Shown: one piece after another, positions 35,801 through 43,631 of the stretch
Position numbering within the stretch: position 1 is the first letter of the stretch
How the letters are laid out: every line of letters starts with the position of its first letter
From: Pelomonas sp. SE-A7
GTDB lineage: Bacteria > Pseudomonadota > Gammaproteobacteria > Burkholderiales > Burkholderiaceae_C
Direction of reading: 5' to 3'
DNA length: 64,000 bases
Assembly: GCF_030345705.1 (NCBI RefSeq)
Contig: NZ_JAUASW010000001.1
Span: forward strand, 2,480,001-2,544,000
Program-made: the position numbers and the translations under genes
Notes under the pieces: model-generated
Databases searched by the model: none
What the model saw: only the letters and a program-made list of their open reading frames with translations
Told to the model about the DNA's origin: nothing

Positions 35801-36618
35801 CGACCTTGCTGCCAGCGCTGCAGCTCGTGCACAGCCTTGGGGTCGACTCCCGCACCGTCCTCCGCTTTGTATCGATAGATGGCCACATTCCCGCGGTCGT
35901 CGCGCACCTCCTGCAAAAGCCACGTGACAACCCGGCTTGGGTCTGCAGGATCTGCAATTCGCGCTTCGCCGTCGAAACCATACAGATAGGTGACGTTCTC
36001 TCGGCTCGTTACGCGCCAATGCCCAGGGTCACGCCCAATGGTCATGTCAGACCAGTGCTCGACGCGAGCCGCGAAGCGCTCGTTCCGCGGGCGGTACCTT
36101 CGAATGCGCCAGCGCTCAAACGTGGTGAGATGGGCAGAGGACGAACCGTCAGCTTGCACCTCTTCCCAAGGTACAAGATCATCTTCACCTGTGAGTTGAA
36201 AGGTGTCTGGATGGTCGCCCAAGCCGTACGTCGGGACACCCCGATCAGTGCGCCGGGTCACCTGTGGCACCGACAGCGACCAACCCAGCCCAAATGGCCC
36301 ATCGCCACCACCCGAGCTGTACGAGAGCGTCAGGTTGGTGCCGAGGTCGACCCGACCTTCAGGCAAATGCAATGGCAGTTCGAGGCGGCAAGATCCGTTC
36401 GCTGGGTTGGCTTCCACGCGCTCGCCCATGCCCCGGATGGATCCCCCGCCACTGGGTTTTGACACCTTTGGAACCACAGGACCAAAGGAACTTCCAGCAG
36501 GGGCGCGTTGATCCGATGGGCCTTCAGCACTCGAAGTATCGCGAGCCTGAGGGCCATGGCTGCCTGGCCCGCCCCCGGCCAACCCGGCCCGGCAGGCAGC
36601 CGCGGGATTCAGCTCCAT
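29161..36618 (-). CDS. TcB-TcC fusion toxin (SpvB / RHS-repeat protein)
   Basis: 2485 residues. An SpvB-like domain occupies about residues 55-390 (GSIRGMGERVEANPANG.., LSYSSGGGDGPFGLGWSL). FG-GAP/VCBS-type beta-propeller repeats follow at about 530-780 (SDVDADGRLDLVAT, DLTGDGLPDIL, DMSGDGLPDLVRI, DIDGSGTTDLLYL). Then come TcB middle regions and RHS/YD repeats to about 2180. The RHS core (YTGKERDEETGLNYHGARYM, PDPAGRVDGVNVYAYVRNNP) contains the self-cleavage Asp motif. After DRQGQ comes a variable tip of about 245 residues. Such fusions form the cocoon that holds the toxic tip and docks on TcA. GAGG lies 5 bases before ATG. The tip-coding DNA is clearly AT-richer than the rest. Confidence 0.92.
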   Translation of the reverse strand: MELNPAAACRAGLAGGGPGSHGPQARDTSSAEGPSDQRAPAGSSFGPVVPKVSKPSGGGSIRGMGERVEANPANGSCRLELPLHLPEGRVDLGTNLTLSYSSGGGDGPFGLGWSLSVPQVTRRTDRGVPTYGLGDHPDTFQLTGEDDLVPWEEVQADGSSSAHLTTFERWRIRRYRPRNERFAARVEHWSDMTIGRDPGHWRVTSRENVTYLYGFDGEARIADPADPSRVVTWLLQEVRDDRGNVAIYRYKAEDGAGVDPKAVHELQRWQQGRFVATAQRYLKRVLYANREPQGVDRGNRFNPLHWQIAEPRAEHWCYELVFDYGEHDEADPSPLELSTWKLRTDGVSSYRCGFEIRTLRQCHRALVFHRLPGKAAVGIEPAAQARLECVREHHFKYRSASPLDDAGLGFLESVDVLGIGRDSLGKTYREPDSALPPVRFDYSRVRDPVLLPAADVTGPLPRGMDSSWSRWIDLNGEGLPGLLWEGTSAWRFRANLSDGGSSGMTLASEPEVAKVEFAPPTQLPTVPQAARAGPGAYLLSDVDADGRLDLVATGDRDVGFCARDGGGNTWGDFHAFRQVPSSVRSDPRARWVDLTGDGLPDILITRADELVWLHSLGSEGYAAAVRRLEVPREPLGGPPAVFADGTETLFIADMSGDGLPDLVRIRNGSVVYWPSLGYGRFGLPVVMSDCPLLDHAQQFDPKRLRLADIDGSGTTDLLYLRADRIDVYANVAGNRWVSKPPLRLLPQWTPGASVEVVDLMGNGTACVVWSGPSSGGKPESLRVLDLTGGVKPHLLTVMDNGHGGRTTIDYTTSAREYLRDKLSGKPWHTRVPVPVQVVSRITRADDHAGTQRITRYQYHHGHYDGREREFRGFAFVEEWNAESAGAPGPKKPQDDQPPRLTKHWFHTGAQLPDDLARRLAADYWTDDTENRRLSLDPGTLRLIDTPTLTGVAPQDQLDAVRALAGRPLREEVYGLDGSADQGMPFIIREFSHGLRVLQARKGRQAAAVQVLEDQQLDCVIERGDATLLTKPSAERAPQQPRIQHTLALAHDALGFVGRRATVAYGHLRQAGTAQGRTWVTLEDRQFHHFDDLANQFRTGTPTAEQRQSVLAPLAWTGELWSADRLRHALADATRASPGTKPSETAANQIQLIEARYFEYWADSVGTEKPAPLGTASARALLRREIRLVFTADMLAATLGAQRLNGIDLSKEGGYVHSQTLQPKDPPPSLPPDAWWAPSPAVTYDRSRFLLAKEQRDPFGNTTSFAFDDHALHLAQVTDPYANKTVVETDYRALAPRLITDANLNRTAFRFDANARLLAMALLGKEGSDEGDSEESPTAEFSYQLRTPGQPMMARSREREQHRAADTRWRDIITYTDGSGREILRKMRAEPGLVSVRDQSDALVLDGQGRPSEAFAQERWVGSGRVVYNDKGNPVRQYEPYFATHSGFESDAAVRQWGVSPIMTYDAMDRLMRTDQPDGSRQQVAYLTWSQEHWDAGDLVTLSGWKPQDTQAQSNADDAKRLKRCADLSARYAATPELRLLDALGRVCEVNENDGRNFPRIARQTLDALGNVLAIQDADGLYLSTTRFDLLKRPMHDTSAAAGNTSVLHASDGTVMRRWTARGHRMRHVYDRLRRQTHHFVLDAAGDPPDATAPPLEPAPGTEAQDEPGGFFDFLSAMVSSVEVDDDGPAPRREGERLVHRVFHGESVSDPKTARKLNLMGKVRREFDGAGLQTFSYDFKGNRTETARRLRRVYRWQPDWKPLASETLDADSAPNQVLDELESTTYRIAQTYDALARVVQERHPDGTEVRPQYGDGGLLDAISARPRGQGGWQPVVLNIDYNARGQRMQVAWGNGVLSRYAYDPLRFRLRELKSWRKQGGEGRPLLHHRYFHDVAGNIVEITDESDPTHFYKGHTEPGGQLFEYDALYQLTRAEGRELPALPPDASDPLGSRLPHRADLQALARYTEDFGYDREGNLTALRHEWKGARPAVWTRAHSHEAGSNRLTRSVASGSPAVNYAYDAGGNLLSMPHLPQMRWDVEGRLASVDRAAGARVWMSYDAQGQRVRKVHRHGQRVEERIYLGPYEIYRRRRAGSATVRVERSTSHLMDGTQRVAMLETLTRDDGDAVSSPTPRWRYQLNDHLGSGCIELDETAKLISFEEFHAFGTTAVAAQGFGEVSGRRYRYTGKERDEETGLNYHGARYMAPWLARWISPDPAGRVDGVNVYAYVRNNPVRHVDRQGQWAEDLAIGLPSLVMGVYSLVDNVKQGNVKDAVIDTIGVVADAAAIALPGVPGGAGYAVKATRAVEVLQKVDKAAQAYSAAESAYKNGSEAVEKFSAGDTSSAVNSAGWSLLAVAGGLLSAKSKSQPTGPKALGVKDVKDDFAKARKSEYGSYTNTHQSGKKYAGKGSLDRAKVSAREKEKLYDDPIVSIDHTPAESQAQQSFDEALRIHEIGGKSSPSNYNKIETGKKIEPDLYAGFISLMKWDR

Positions 36619-37300
36619 CGCGCCTCAAGCTCCAGGCACTCCGTGCAAGGCCAACCGGCGCGTACACGGAATCTGGCGAGAAGGGGATGACTTTGATTGC
36701 CGAACCAGAGCGAAACCAAAGACATTGGGCTCCCCTCCCACCCTCGCACAATGCAGGGCCTCGAACACCATCGCCTGAGCCCTGTTCGATGAGGTAACAG
36801 GGGCATTCTCAATACAAGCGAGCGTTCAGTATTGCTGCGGGCGACTCGGAAAGCCAGGGCCGCGCAGTACGCAGTCATCAAATTTGTGGATGGGCTGGCG
36901 ATGACTCGGCGTCATACGAAGTTTGGCTGCACTTGACCCACTCCTGAGTCGGTGGGTCCGCGACCTATGGCATCCGCCGGGCGCGATGAAACTGGATCGC
37001 TTCAATCGTCATTGCCTTCACAAGGGCGCAGATCCATGCTCAGACCGGTCCCCGGCATGTGAACTCGCGGCCATTGAGGTGCACGAGTTAGCCGAGCGGA
37101 TCCTGCGTGATCCGGCCGGCCTTGGCAAGCTCCCTCCAACTGCAAATGCCAGTGAAGATCAGGGCGCTGAGGAGCCGTAGCGTTACCCTGTGCTGGCCAA
37201 TGCCTACAACTATCAATCAGAAGGGATGTGATGTTTGAGCATGCCGTCCGGCGCGCGTTGAACTGCCGGCCGTGGCTTGCATTGGCGACGCCGGCAGCCT
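36619..37300. other. Gene-poor stretch upstream of the Tc operon
   Basis: About 680 bp. It should contain the promoter of the TcB/C gene near 36640-36850. An inverted repeat ACCCAC-N10-GTGGGT lies near 36937-36958. A TTG-started 85-codon frame (36923-37180) lacks a ribosome site and any family resemblance, so I do not call it. Nothing else is recognised. Confidence 0.5.
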
Positions 37301-37537
37301 TTAGCCCGGCAGCCCGCCACGCATCCGTTCCAGCAGGGCTCGCACTCGGCGCCGCCCAGATGCGCTGCGAAGAGCGCGTTCTGGCGCCAAGCCACCAAGT
37401 TCTTGCAATGGCTCCTTGATCCAGAGGCCGACCCAGGCATCCACGTCGAAACGGGTCAACTCCTCCGCGTCGCCGCTCTGCTCGAGCAGGTGCCGCAGGT
37501 ATGCCACGAGCTCAGCCCGGGCGTCAGTCGCTTTCAT
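37301..37537 (-). CDS. Small ParS/MbcA-like protein, last gene of the tns operon
   Basis: 78 residues. The C-terminal half (DAWVGLWIKEPLQELGGLAP, ERALRSASGRRRVRALLERM) resembles the toxin-binding domain of Xre/MbcA/ParS antitoxins (DUF2384): a conserved LGG.xP..L....G...V...L. pattern. No Xre DNA-binding part is present, and no partner RES-type toxin gene is beside it. It begins 24 bp after tniQ with GGAG about 12 bases before the ATG, so it is read with the transposition genes. A regulatory or target-choice role is possible but not shown. Confidence 0.65.
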   Translation of the reverse strand: MKATDARAELVAYLRHLLEQSGDAEELTRFDVDAWVGLWIKEPLQELGGLAPERALRSASGRRRVRALLERMRGGLPG

Positions 37538-37561
37538 CTTGCTTGATTCTCCGCACTCTGA

Positions 37562-38530
37562 TCAAACGGGTGTGCTGAGATCACGCAGCGCGCTCTTTGC
37601 CGACGGGTACAGCACGGCGAGGGCCAAGCTGAGGTGCGGCGAAAGGGCTTGATACTTGTCGGAGATCACCCCGTCGACCGCCCCGATGTAACGACCGCGA
37701 ACTTTCTTGCGAAAGCTCGGGAATCTGTCAGTCAAGAAGCTGGACGGGAATGTCTTGCAAATCTCGTCCGACAACAGTTCGCCGCTGGATTTTTGCGTCA
37801 GGCGGAGGGCACGTCGCTTGGCGCGTTGTCTCAGTCGCGCCCACACCCGATGGCGCGGCCACCTGACGCCAGCATGCAACAGCGCTTCTGAGATCGAGTC
37901 CAGTCGCTGCACAGCCTCTGATTCCTGCCATTCAGCCTGAGCCGCAACGGGCACCCACCTGCCAGACTCGAGAATCACAGCCGGATCTTCTGCATGGGCG
38001 CCGCTATTGAGTGCACGCGACAACGGGATGTCGTGCACCGCGCATCTGAATCGATACGGCAGGTGATCTAGTCTTCGCCACACCGCAAAGGAGCGCTGCT
38101 CTAGCTGATCTTCAACGCAGCGGCGACAGAACACCGCCTGCTTCATGGGCGCGGCGAGCAGGCTACCGTGGAACGACTCGGGCCAGCCATAAGCGTGGAT
38201 GCACTCGGGCTGGTTTACGCTGTCAACGCACTCGCTGAACGGAAGCATCGAGTGCCTGGCGACATAGTCGTGCGCATCGATCTCGCATCCATGCGCTATC
38301 GCGCTGGGCCAGCTCATGGCAACGCCGAGGCGAGCCGACACACTCCTCTGGATGGAAATGGTTGTGTGTTCTAGGGAGCCGGATATTCCGCACCACTTTC
38401 GGACCCGACCGAGATGACCTAGCGCGAGCTCACCCTCTGAATCGAGCGGTCGTGGAAGGGTCATGGATGCGCTAGGCAGCTTCGCTGAAGTACTGATGTG
38501 CGCGGATAGGTTGTTGAACGAGTAGTCCAT
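37562..38530 (-). CDS. tniQ: TniQ-family transposition protein
   Basis: 322 residues. TniQ signs: a zinc-ribbon-like FCRRCVEDQ with CAVH 27 residues later (RFRCAVHDIPL), preceded by a HSMLPF segment and YGWP. The ATG at 38530 has CAGG five bases before. TTG 38542 and ATG 38464 are alternatives. TniQ/TnsD proteins bind target DNA and recruit TnsC. This short version, in one operon with tnsABC, resembles the TniQ of Tn5053/Tn7-like elements that supplement or replace TnsD. Because a larger TniQ gene lies at 44729, the element appears to carry two target selectors. Confidence 0.82.
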   Translation of the reverse strand: MDYSFNNLSAHISTSAKLPSASMTLPRPLDSEGELALGHLGRVRKWCGISGSLEHTTISIQRSVSARLGVAMSWPSAIAHGCEIDAHDYVARHSMLPFSECVDSVNQPECIHAYGWPESFHGSLLAAPMKQAVFCRRCVEDQLEQRSFAVWRRLDHLPYRFRCAVHDIPLSRALNSGAHAEDPAVILESGRWVPVAAQAEWQESEAVQRLDSISEALLHAGVRWPRHRVWARLRQRAKRRALRLTQKSSGELLSDEICKTFPSSFLTDRFPSFRKKVRGRYIGAVDGVISDKYQALSPHLSLALAVLYPSAKSALRDLSTPV

Positions 38531-38640
38531 ATGCCTGCTCAAGCTCCGTTTCCTTATTACTGAAATTCAGGGCAATGCCAACCATCCCCTGCGGTACTGC
38601 GCGAAGGCAGGGGCCGGCTTGTCGCCGCTTCGGCAATGAA

Positions 38641-40020
38641 CTAGGGCTTCGCACCTGATTTATTGGGTCGACTGGCCATGAAATCCTGTCCCGCTTCGAG
38701 CAGGCTGTCCAGCGTCCGCCGCTGCCTCTTCGGACGCTCGAGTTGCACGACCTTCCCGGAAGGTGCGGGCGGCTCCACGGCCTTCTCAATCGCCTCGACC
38801 GCACGGCGCTCCTGCGCATTCATCGAGGCGCGGATTGCGGCGTTCGAGACCGTCCCCTGCCGTGCTTCGCGAAGCTTGGCGGCGTACACCTCCGTCTTGC
38901 TCCGGATCTCGGGCCCGTCGAATGGGCACTGCAAGTCCTGACGCAGATCTCCGGACTGCCCTGCGCAAGCGATGAGGCGGTTGACGTCTGCTCGGGCAAC
39001 GGAGTACTTGTCTGATTCAAAGGCCTTGATCACGTGATCCCACAGCATCACGCTGACGCCGTCTGAACGAGCTTTTCGATAGGCCAACACCAACAGCGAG
39101 CGCAGCTTGCGCTTCAGGCCAGCGCAGTAGTTCCACAGGTCGACGGGATGGTCCATCAGCTTGAACCCAGCCGTAGGTCCAAGGACCACCTGGTATTCCT
39201 CGAGCAGACGCTGCCAATCCACCGACTGCGGCGCATCAGGCAGTAGGACGACCGGGTCCGCGAGCAGCCGCTGCTGTGCCTCAGCGGGTCGACGGTTACG
39301 CAGCTTCCAGATCAGCGAATAGTTGCAGATGACGAACCACGGAACCTGCAACTCCGAGAGCCCCAGCAGGACCTTGGTGACCAGCGTGGAGGCGCCTTCG
39401 GACTGGGCTATGAACTGTGTCTCGTCCACACCGAACAAGCACGTGCCGCAAATCCGGAGCCACTTCGAGCATTGAGCGGGCATCTCCGCTTGGCTGACCT
39501 TGACTTGCCCGGCCGCAATCTCCGGGCTGGCCAGCCTGCGTAGGACGCCCGTCATGCTCGACTGCTGTTTGACGACGCACTCGGCGAACGCGACATGTGG
39601 AACGGGTGGATGCGTCTCGTCGATGCGGATCATTTCCTGTTCGACCAGCGTCCTCTTGAGAGCGGTCCGCATCGCCGACTTCCCGGCCCCAGCTGGCCCC
39701 GTGATGACCGTCGGCACGACACCATCATCCGCCGCCAAGCCGTGGTACGTAGCCTTCAGCGCGGCGTGTGGATCCTTGTAGACCGCCTTGGCATGCGCCA
39801 GCGCCCGCTGGATCTGACTCCTGATGATCGCTTCTCCCTGTTCGGTGACAAGGACGACCGCCTTGAGCGCCATATCCATGGCGAAACAGGCTCCTTCAAT
39901 GTCCAGTGCGGTGAGATCTCCCAGCGCACTTCCGCGGGTCTCCCCGCGCTCCTTGATCACGCCCGGCTGAAGCGCGTCTTCATACGGCCTGGTCCACGTC
40001 GAAGCGTCGGCGCATCTCAT
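38641..40020 (-). CDS. tnsC: TnsC/TniB-like AAA+ ATPase
   Basis: 459 residues. Walker A GPAGAGKS at 108-115 and Walker B LFGVDETQ at 195-202 are clear. The surrounding pattern (AECVVKQQSSMTGVLRRL.., SELQVPWFVICNYSLIWKL) is that of TnsC of Tn7-like elements. TnsC polymerises on DNA, links the target-site protein to the TnsA/TnsB transposase and gives target immunity. The ATG overlaps the tnsB stop by 4 nt (ATGA at 40017-40020). The C-terminal tail is basic (RPKRQRRTLDSLLEAG). Confidence 0.9.
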   Translation of the reverse strand: MRCADASTWTRPYEDALQPGVIKERGETRGSALGDLTALDIEGACFAMDMALKAVVLVTEQGEAIIRSQIQRALAHAKAVYKDPHAALKATYHGLAADDGVVPTVITGPAGAGKSAMRTALKRTLVEQEMIRIDETHPPVPHVAFAECVVKQQSSMTGVLRRLASPEIAAGQVKVSQAEMPAQCSKWLRICGTCLFGVDETQFIAQSEGASTLVTKVLLGLSELQVPWFVICNYSLIWKLRNRRPAEAQQRLLADPVVLLPDAPQSVDWQRLLEEYQVVLGPTAGFKLMDHPVDLWNYCAGLKRKLRSLLVLAYRKARSDGVSVMLWDHVIKAFESDKYSVARADVNRLIACAGQSGDLRQDLQCPFDGPEIRSKTEVYAAKLREARQGTVSNAAIRASMNAQERRAVEAIEKAVEPPAPSGKVVQLERPKRQRRTLDSLLEAGQDFMASRPNKSGAKP

Positions 40021-42107
40021 GCGGCCCTCCGTCCCGCTGCGATCTCCTTCGCCTCCTTGGCCTCCTGACGGGCGGCGGCGCCCCCGCGCTTGGGTCGGCC
40101 AGGCGTGCGCGTGCCGGAGTTCAGCGACATACCGGTCTGCGCCTGGAAGTCCTCGGCGATGTGGGCGTGGGCCGCGCGTCGATGGTCGTCATGGGCCGCG
40201 ATGCGCGCCGCCATGTGCTGGTGATATTCCAACGCCTCGGCCAGCGACATGTCTTGCACCAGCCGGGACACCGCGATGGGGTACCTCACATCGAGCTGGA
40301 TCAGGCGATGATTCCATTCAAACCAAACATGCCGAATGCAGCAGGTCAGCACGTAGACCTTAACGTCCGTCTCCTGCTTCTCCGCCACGGAACCCAGCGC
40401 CTCCTGAAAGGGCTCTGCCTTCGAGTGGTACTTGCGGCCCGCGACCATCAGGCCGCCGAGGTTCAGCACCGCCGGGACGAGTTCGAGATATGCGCGCACG
40501 GCATCCTCAAAGGCGACCAGCACCGCATCGTTACGTCCCACCGAATCTAGCGCCTCCCAAATGCCATTCGGGCTCAGCCTGGGCACCTTGTGTTCGAGCT
40601 CTGGATCGACCCGACTCGCGACGTTGGTGGTCTCGTTGAACTCGATGAGCTTGCCCAGTTCGCGGCGGGCCAGCTCGATCACTGTCTCCCCGGACCTTCG
40701 GAAGGAAGGTGCTTCGTCATTGGAGGGGGTCTTTGGATTCGAGGTCTCCACGATGGCCTTGGCCTGCCCGCTGTACGACTGCGTCCCCTCGCGGATCACC
40801 GGCCGCAGAGCGGGATCACGCGACTGCGCCGTGGACGTCGCGCCAGGCCCTCTGTCAGTAATGTCGTGGGGCGACAGCCCCTTGCTAGTGTCCTTGATCC
40901 TGAGGCCCAGCAGGAGTGCAAATGCCTCAAGCCCAATGGCCATGCAGAACTTGGCCATCCGATAAGCGGCCCCTGTCTCTCTGCCTTGGCTGAAGCCGAT
41001 CCCGACCTTCTTGCCGGAAGTGGTGTCCCGGCACACGACGACGGCCAGCGGCGGCAGATCACTGCCCTCGATGTAGCCACGTGGAAGATCGAGCACAAAG
41101 TACGCATCTGCCTCGACGCGCTGCAGGAGGTTCCAGGCGGATTCGGTGAACGTGCCGAGGAACGGCTTGATCTTCGAGCGTGCGCGGTTGCCGCCGAGAC
41201 GCGTCGCCTGCACCAGATGCGGCCGAAAGTGCTTGTTGACGTGATAGAAGTAGGCACCCTTCTGCGGGAAGGGCTCGCCGCGAGGGTGGAAATACTGGAG
41301 CGCCCGCTCGTGCCCCTTTGTGACCCACCGCGTCTTGCAGCCGAAGTCGTCCTTCAGAGCGTCACCGTAGATCACCTCGTCTGTAACGCCCACTCCTGCG
41401 TGACGCACATACGAGTTCTTGATCTTCTCGACCATCTCGGAGGTCACGTTGTAGCCGTGCTCGGCGCCCTTGCTGCCTGGAGCGCCTCGCTTGGCGTCAT
41501 TGGCATGCTCGTCGCTTAGACGGTCCCAGTGACCGATCCGATGGGTCGGGTAATGCAGGGCGTTTCGGTTGCGACCGAAGGCGACGTACACGAAGAAGGT
41601 GAGTCGCAGCCGCGTCTCGTTCTGAGGCGGAACCTGGAGTCGAGCATGGCGATTGATGATCTTCTCGGGTTCGTCGCTGTCCAGGATCTCTTCGACGTCG
41701 TTGACCATCGCGTGGATGCTGAAAAGCTTCTCATCGATCCGATCCTGATGGGACCTCGCCGGCTCCTTACGCGCAGCGTCTATCGCGACAAGGTCCAGTC
41801 CGTCGAGCCCTTCTAGCCAAGGTGGCATCGGCTTTCTCTCGCCAGGCAGAACCTTTCCGGCCCAAATGGCATCCTCCCAGTCGCTGCGCGGCAGGCGCGT
41901 TAGCACGGGCAGCGGCAACTGCGCGACCGTCCGCTTCGGGATCTTTGCCGTGGCGTGGACCACCTGCTTCGGTGGCCGGATGACGAAGTCCACCAGCGTG
42001 ACTTGCTCGGTCTTGGGACTGCTTCGAAGGAAATAGTAGACGACGCCGGCAGCGAGGTTCTTGAAGCCCTTTGGCGCGACGATGGGTGTTCCGGCAACGA
42101 TGCTCAT
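40017..42107 (-). CDS. tnsB: TnsB-like DDE transposase
   Basis: 696 residues. A DDE triad fits at Asp334 (VEADAYFVLDLPRG), Asp418 (SPHDITDRGPG) and Glu454 (GQAKAIVETSNPK). The 84 and 36 residue spacings are close to those of Tn7 TnsB. The segment LAVVVCRDTTSGKKVGIGF is the usual strand between the two aspartates. TnsB binds the 18-bp end repeats and cuts and joins the 3' ends. ATG 42107 is chosen over 42125 because GGAGG lies six bases upstream, and it then overlaps the tnsA stop by 4 nt. Confidence 0.9.
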   Translation of the reverse strand: MSIVAGTPIVAPKGFKNLAAGVVYYFLRSSPKTEQVTLVDFVIRPPKQVVHATAKIPKRTVAQLPLPVLTRLPRSDWEDAIWAGKVLPGERKPMPPWLEGLDGLDLVAIDAARKEPARSHQDRIDEKLFSIHAMVNDVEEILDSDEPEKIINRHARLQVPPQNETRLRLTFFVYVAFGRNRNALHYPTHRIGHWDRLSDEHANDAKRGAPGSKGAEHGYNVTSEMVEKIKNSYVRHAGVGVTDEVIYGDALKDDFGCKTRWVTKGHERALQYFHPRGEPFPQKGAYFYHVNKHFRPHLVQATRLGGNRARSKIKPFLGTFTESAWNLLQRVEADAYFVLDLPRGYIEGSDLPPLAVVVCRDTTSGKKVGIGFSQGRETGAAYRMAKFCMAIGLEAFALLLGLRIKDTSKGLSPHDITDRGPGATSTAQSRDPALRPVIREGTQSYSGQAKAIVETSNPKTPSNDEAPSFRRSGETVIELARRELGKLIEFNETTNVASRVDPELEHKVPRLSPNGIWEALDSVGRNDAVLVAFEDAVRAYLELVPAVLNLGGLMVAGRKYHSKAEPFQEALGSVAEKQETDVKVYVLTCCIRHVWFEWNHRLIQLDVRYPIAVSRLVQDMSLAEALEYHQHMAARIAAHDDHRRAAHAHIAEDFQAQTGMSLNSGTRTPGRPKRGGAAARQEAKEAKEIAAGRRAA

Positions 42108-43081
42108 GCTTCCCTCCGGAACCAATGACCAAACACCTCCTTCACGTCCTGCTGTTCCGGGACCATGGACTTGTCAATAAAGATGTGGCTATCGAAGAGG
42201 TCGAGACGCACCCTTCTCTTGAAGATTCCCTGCATCAGGACAATCCTCTGGTCGTACATGGTGATGCGTTGATCGAGCCCGACGGCCCCCATCACTTCCA
42301 GCGGCGAAGCGCCAACCTCGAGGCCCTCGTTGAAAGCGTCGAGCACGGCCCGCTCCTGCTCTGACGTCAGCGCGTGGCGGTGCTTTTGCCACCGCAGCAA
42401 CTCCAGGAGGTTGGCGACGAGGATCGGCGGGATCTCCTCTGTGGCGACTTCGATGGTGCGGATCTCAATATCCGCGTAAAGCTGCTTTTCCACCTCGTGC
42501 CGCGCCGTGTTGCGCGCCGTGGCCTGCGACAACTTGGTCTTGACCGTTACACCGTAGCTCGGCACGGTGAACGCAGCGCGGGTCGCCTTGATGTTGAAGT
42601 TCCGACAGAAGGCCCCGTGCGCATCAACGAAGAAGCCAAGGTAGTCTCCAACCCAGCAGCCAGGAACATCACGACCGCCGTCATCGTCTTTCAGCGTGAC
42701 GAAGGGATGGAACGAAAGATGATGCAGTTCGTCGGCAACTTTGAGTGTGCCGCGGAATCGTTTGAGCGGCAGGCCGATGGCCCGGGGATGTCCTTCAAGC
42801 GGATGCGCCGCTGGCGCGAACGGCAGCATGCGCTGCTCTTGCAGTTCAAAGAGGCCGCATTCGCAATACAAGAGAACCGACAGGAAGGCCCGCTCCGGCG
42901 TGGACAAAGTGTGTACCTCCCGTCCGAGCAACTCCGACCAGACCGTCGCAAAGCGCGATCCCGACGGAGCCTCCTCGCGACATGCCTTGAGCGACGGCTC
43001 GTAGCCTGCGCCGAACGCGGGCGGGTCCTGACGCCGAAGGATTTCAGTGAGCCTTGCTTCCGATAATTTCAGTTCTGCCAT
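42104..43081 (-). CDS. tnsA: TnsA-like endonuclease
   Basis: 325 residues. The PD-(D/E)xK-type site of TnsA can be read as Glu63 (LSTPERAFLSVLLY), Asp146 (WVGDYLGFFVDAHG) and Lys165 (RNFNIKATRAAF), matching the E-D-K triad of Tn7 TnsA. It cuts the 5' ends so the element moves by cut-and-paste. The C-terminal 120 residues contain a TnsC-contact-like helical part. First gene of a tightly overlapped operon tnsA-tnsB-tnsC-tniQ on the minus strand. Confidence 0.88.
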   Translation of the reverse strand: MAELKLSEARLTEILRRQDPPAFGAGYEPSLKACREEAPSGSRFATVWSELLGREVHTLSTPERAFLSVLLYCECGLFELQEQRMLPFAPAAHPLEGHPRAIGLPLKRFRGTLKVADELHHLSFHPFVTLKDDDGGRDVPGCWVGDYLGFFVDAHGAFCRNFNIKATRAAFTVPSYGVTVKTKLSQATARNTARHEVEKQLYADIEIRTIEVATEEIPPILVANLLELLRWQKHRHALTSEQERAVLDAFNEGLEVGASPLEVMGAVGLDQRITMYDQRIVLMQGIFKRRVRLDLFDSHIFIDKSMVPEQQDVKEVFGHWFRREA

Positions 43082-43163
43082 CGCTGTCTCCAGATGCCGG
43101 CCGTAGGCCGGCAGGACGAGGATGGGGACAGCACGACAGCGCGTCCGGCCCCACGGGGCCGGA

Positions 43164-43190
43164 TTGACAGAAAGGGCGCTTTGTCAGAAA
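43164..43190. promoter_or_regulatory. Paired TTGACA/TTGTCA boxes upstream of tnsA
   Basis: TTGACAGAAA (43164-43173) and TTGTCAGAAA (43181-43190) are near-identical boxes 17 bp apart, about 85-110 bp before the tnsA start. Half sites TGACA and TGTCA also occur in the control region of the XRE gene (43615-43631), so a shared regulator is plausible. Confidence 0.35.
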
Positions 43191-43232
43191 GTACAGGCAG
43201 GCGCTTACCAAAGTCTGCTCGCACATTCCAAA

Positions 43233-43268
43233 CACGCCCCTGAACCTTTGGCGAGGTTCAGGGGCGTG
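43233..43268 (-). terminator. Strong hairpin terminator between regulator and tnsA
   Basis: A perfect 15-bp stem (CACGCCCCTGAACCT and its complement) with a 6-nt loop. TTT follows on the minus strand; on the plus strand GGTGCTTTTG follows. It should end transcription of the small regulator gene before tnsA. Confidence 0.75.
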
Positions 43269-43306
43269 GTGCTTTTGTCCCACGGATTCTTGGTTGTGGG
43301 TTCAAT

Positions 43307-43585
43307 TCATGAGGCGCTCCTTGTGGCGTGAGCAGGGGCTGGCACGCGCGATGGTGCGCGGAGCGCACTTGCCAGAGGATGCTCCTCGCCTTCAGCGGGC
43401 GGCGAACGCAACCCCAGCGCGACGGCGGCTTGGTGCGCTTCACCCCAGTTGCCCTGAGACCTGCCCGCTAGCAGCGCCGCGACCACCGCCGGCTTGAAGC
43501 CATTGGCGCGTGCCCACTCACTGATCGTCACGCCGTGGCGCTGAAGCCAGGCACGCGCTTCGACGGGGGTCCGAAGGGTTGTCAT
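43307..43585 (-). CDS. Small Cro-like DNA-binding protein of transposon cores
   Basis: 92 residues. The N-terminal 55 read RTPVEARAWLQRHGVTISEW, then ARANGFKPAVVAALLAGRSQ, then GEAHQAAVALGL. This is a helix-turn-helix pattern seen in small regulators that accompany Tn7- and Tn5053-like genes. The remainder is low-complexity Ala/Pro. It is transcribed divergently from the XRE gene at 43700 across a 114-bp shared region, and ends before the strong terminator. Likely a repressor or cofactor for the transposition operon. Confidence 0.72.
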   Translation of the reverse strand: MTTLRTPVEARAWLQRHGVTISEWARANGFKPAVVAALLAGRSQGNWGEAHQAAVALGLRSPPAEGEEHPLASALRAPSRVPAPAHATRSAS

Positions 43586-43614
43586 GCTCAGATCGTCGCA
43601 GTCATGGCGCCATT

Positions 43615-43631
43615 TGTCAATTTAGCTGACA
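43615..43631. promoter_or_regulatory. Palindrome in the divergent regulator promoter region
   Basis: TGTCA-N7-TGACA lies within the 114-bp region between two divergent DNA-binding protein genes. A further TAGACAA occurs at 43664-43670. The half sites recur before tnsA. Candidate operator for one of the two regulators. Confidence 0.4.

Noticed and set aside
36923..37180. 85-codon plus-strand frame in the gap upstream of the Tc genes
   Set aside because: TTG start without a ribosome site, no family pattern, no coding neighbours on that strand.
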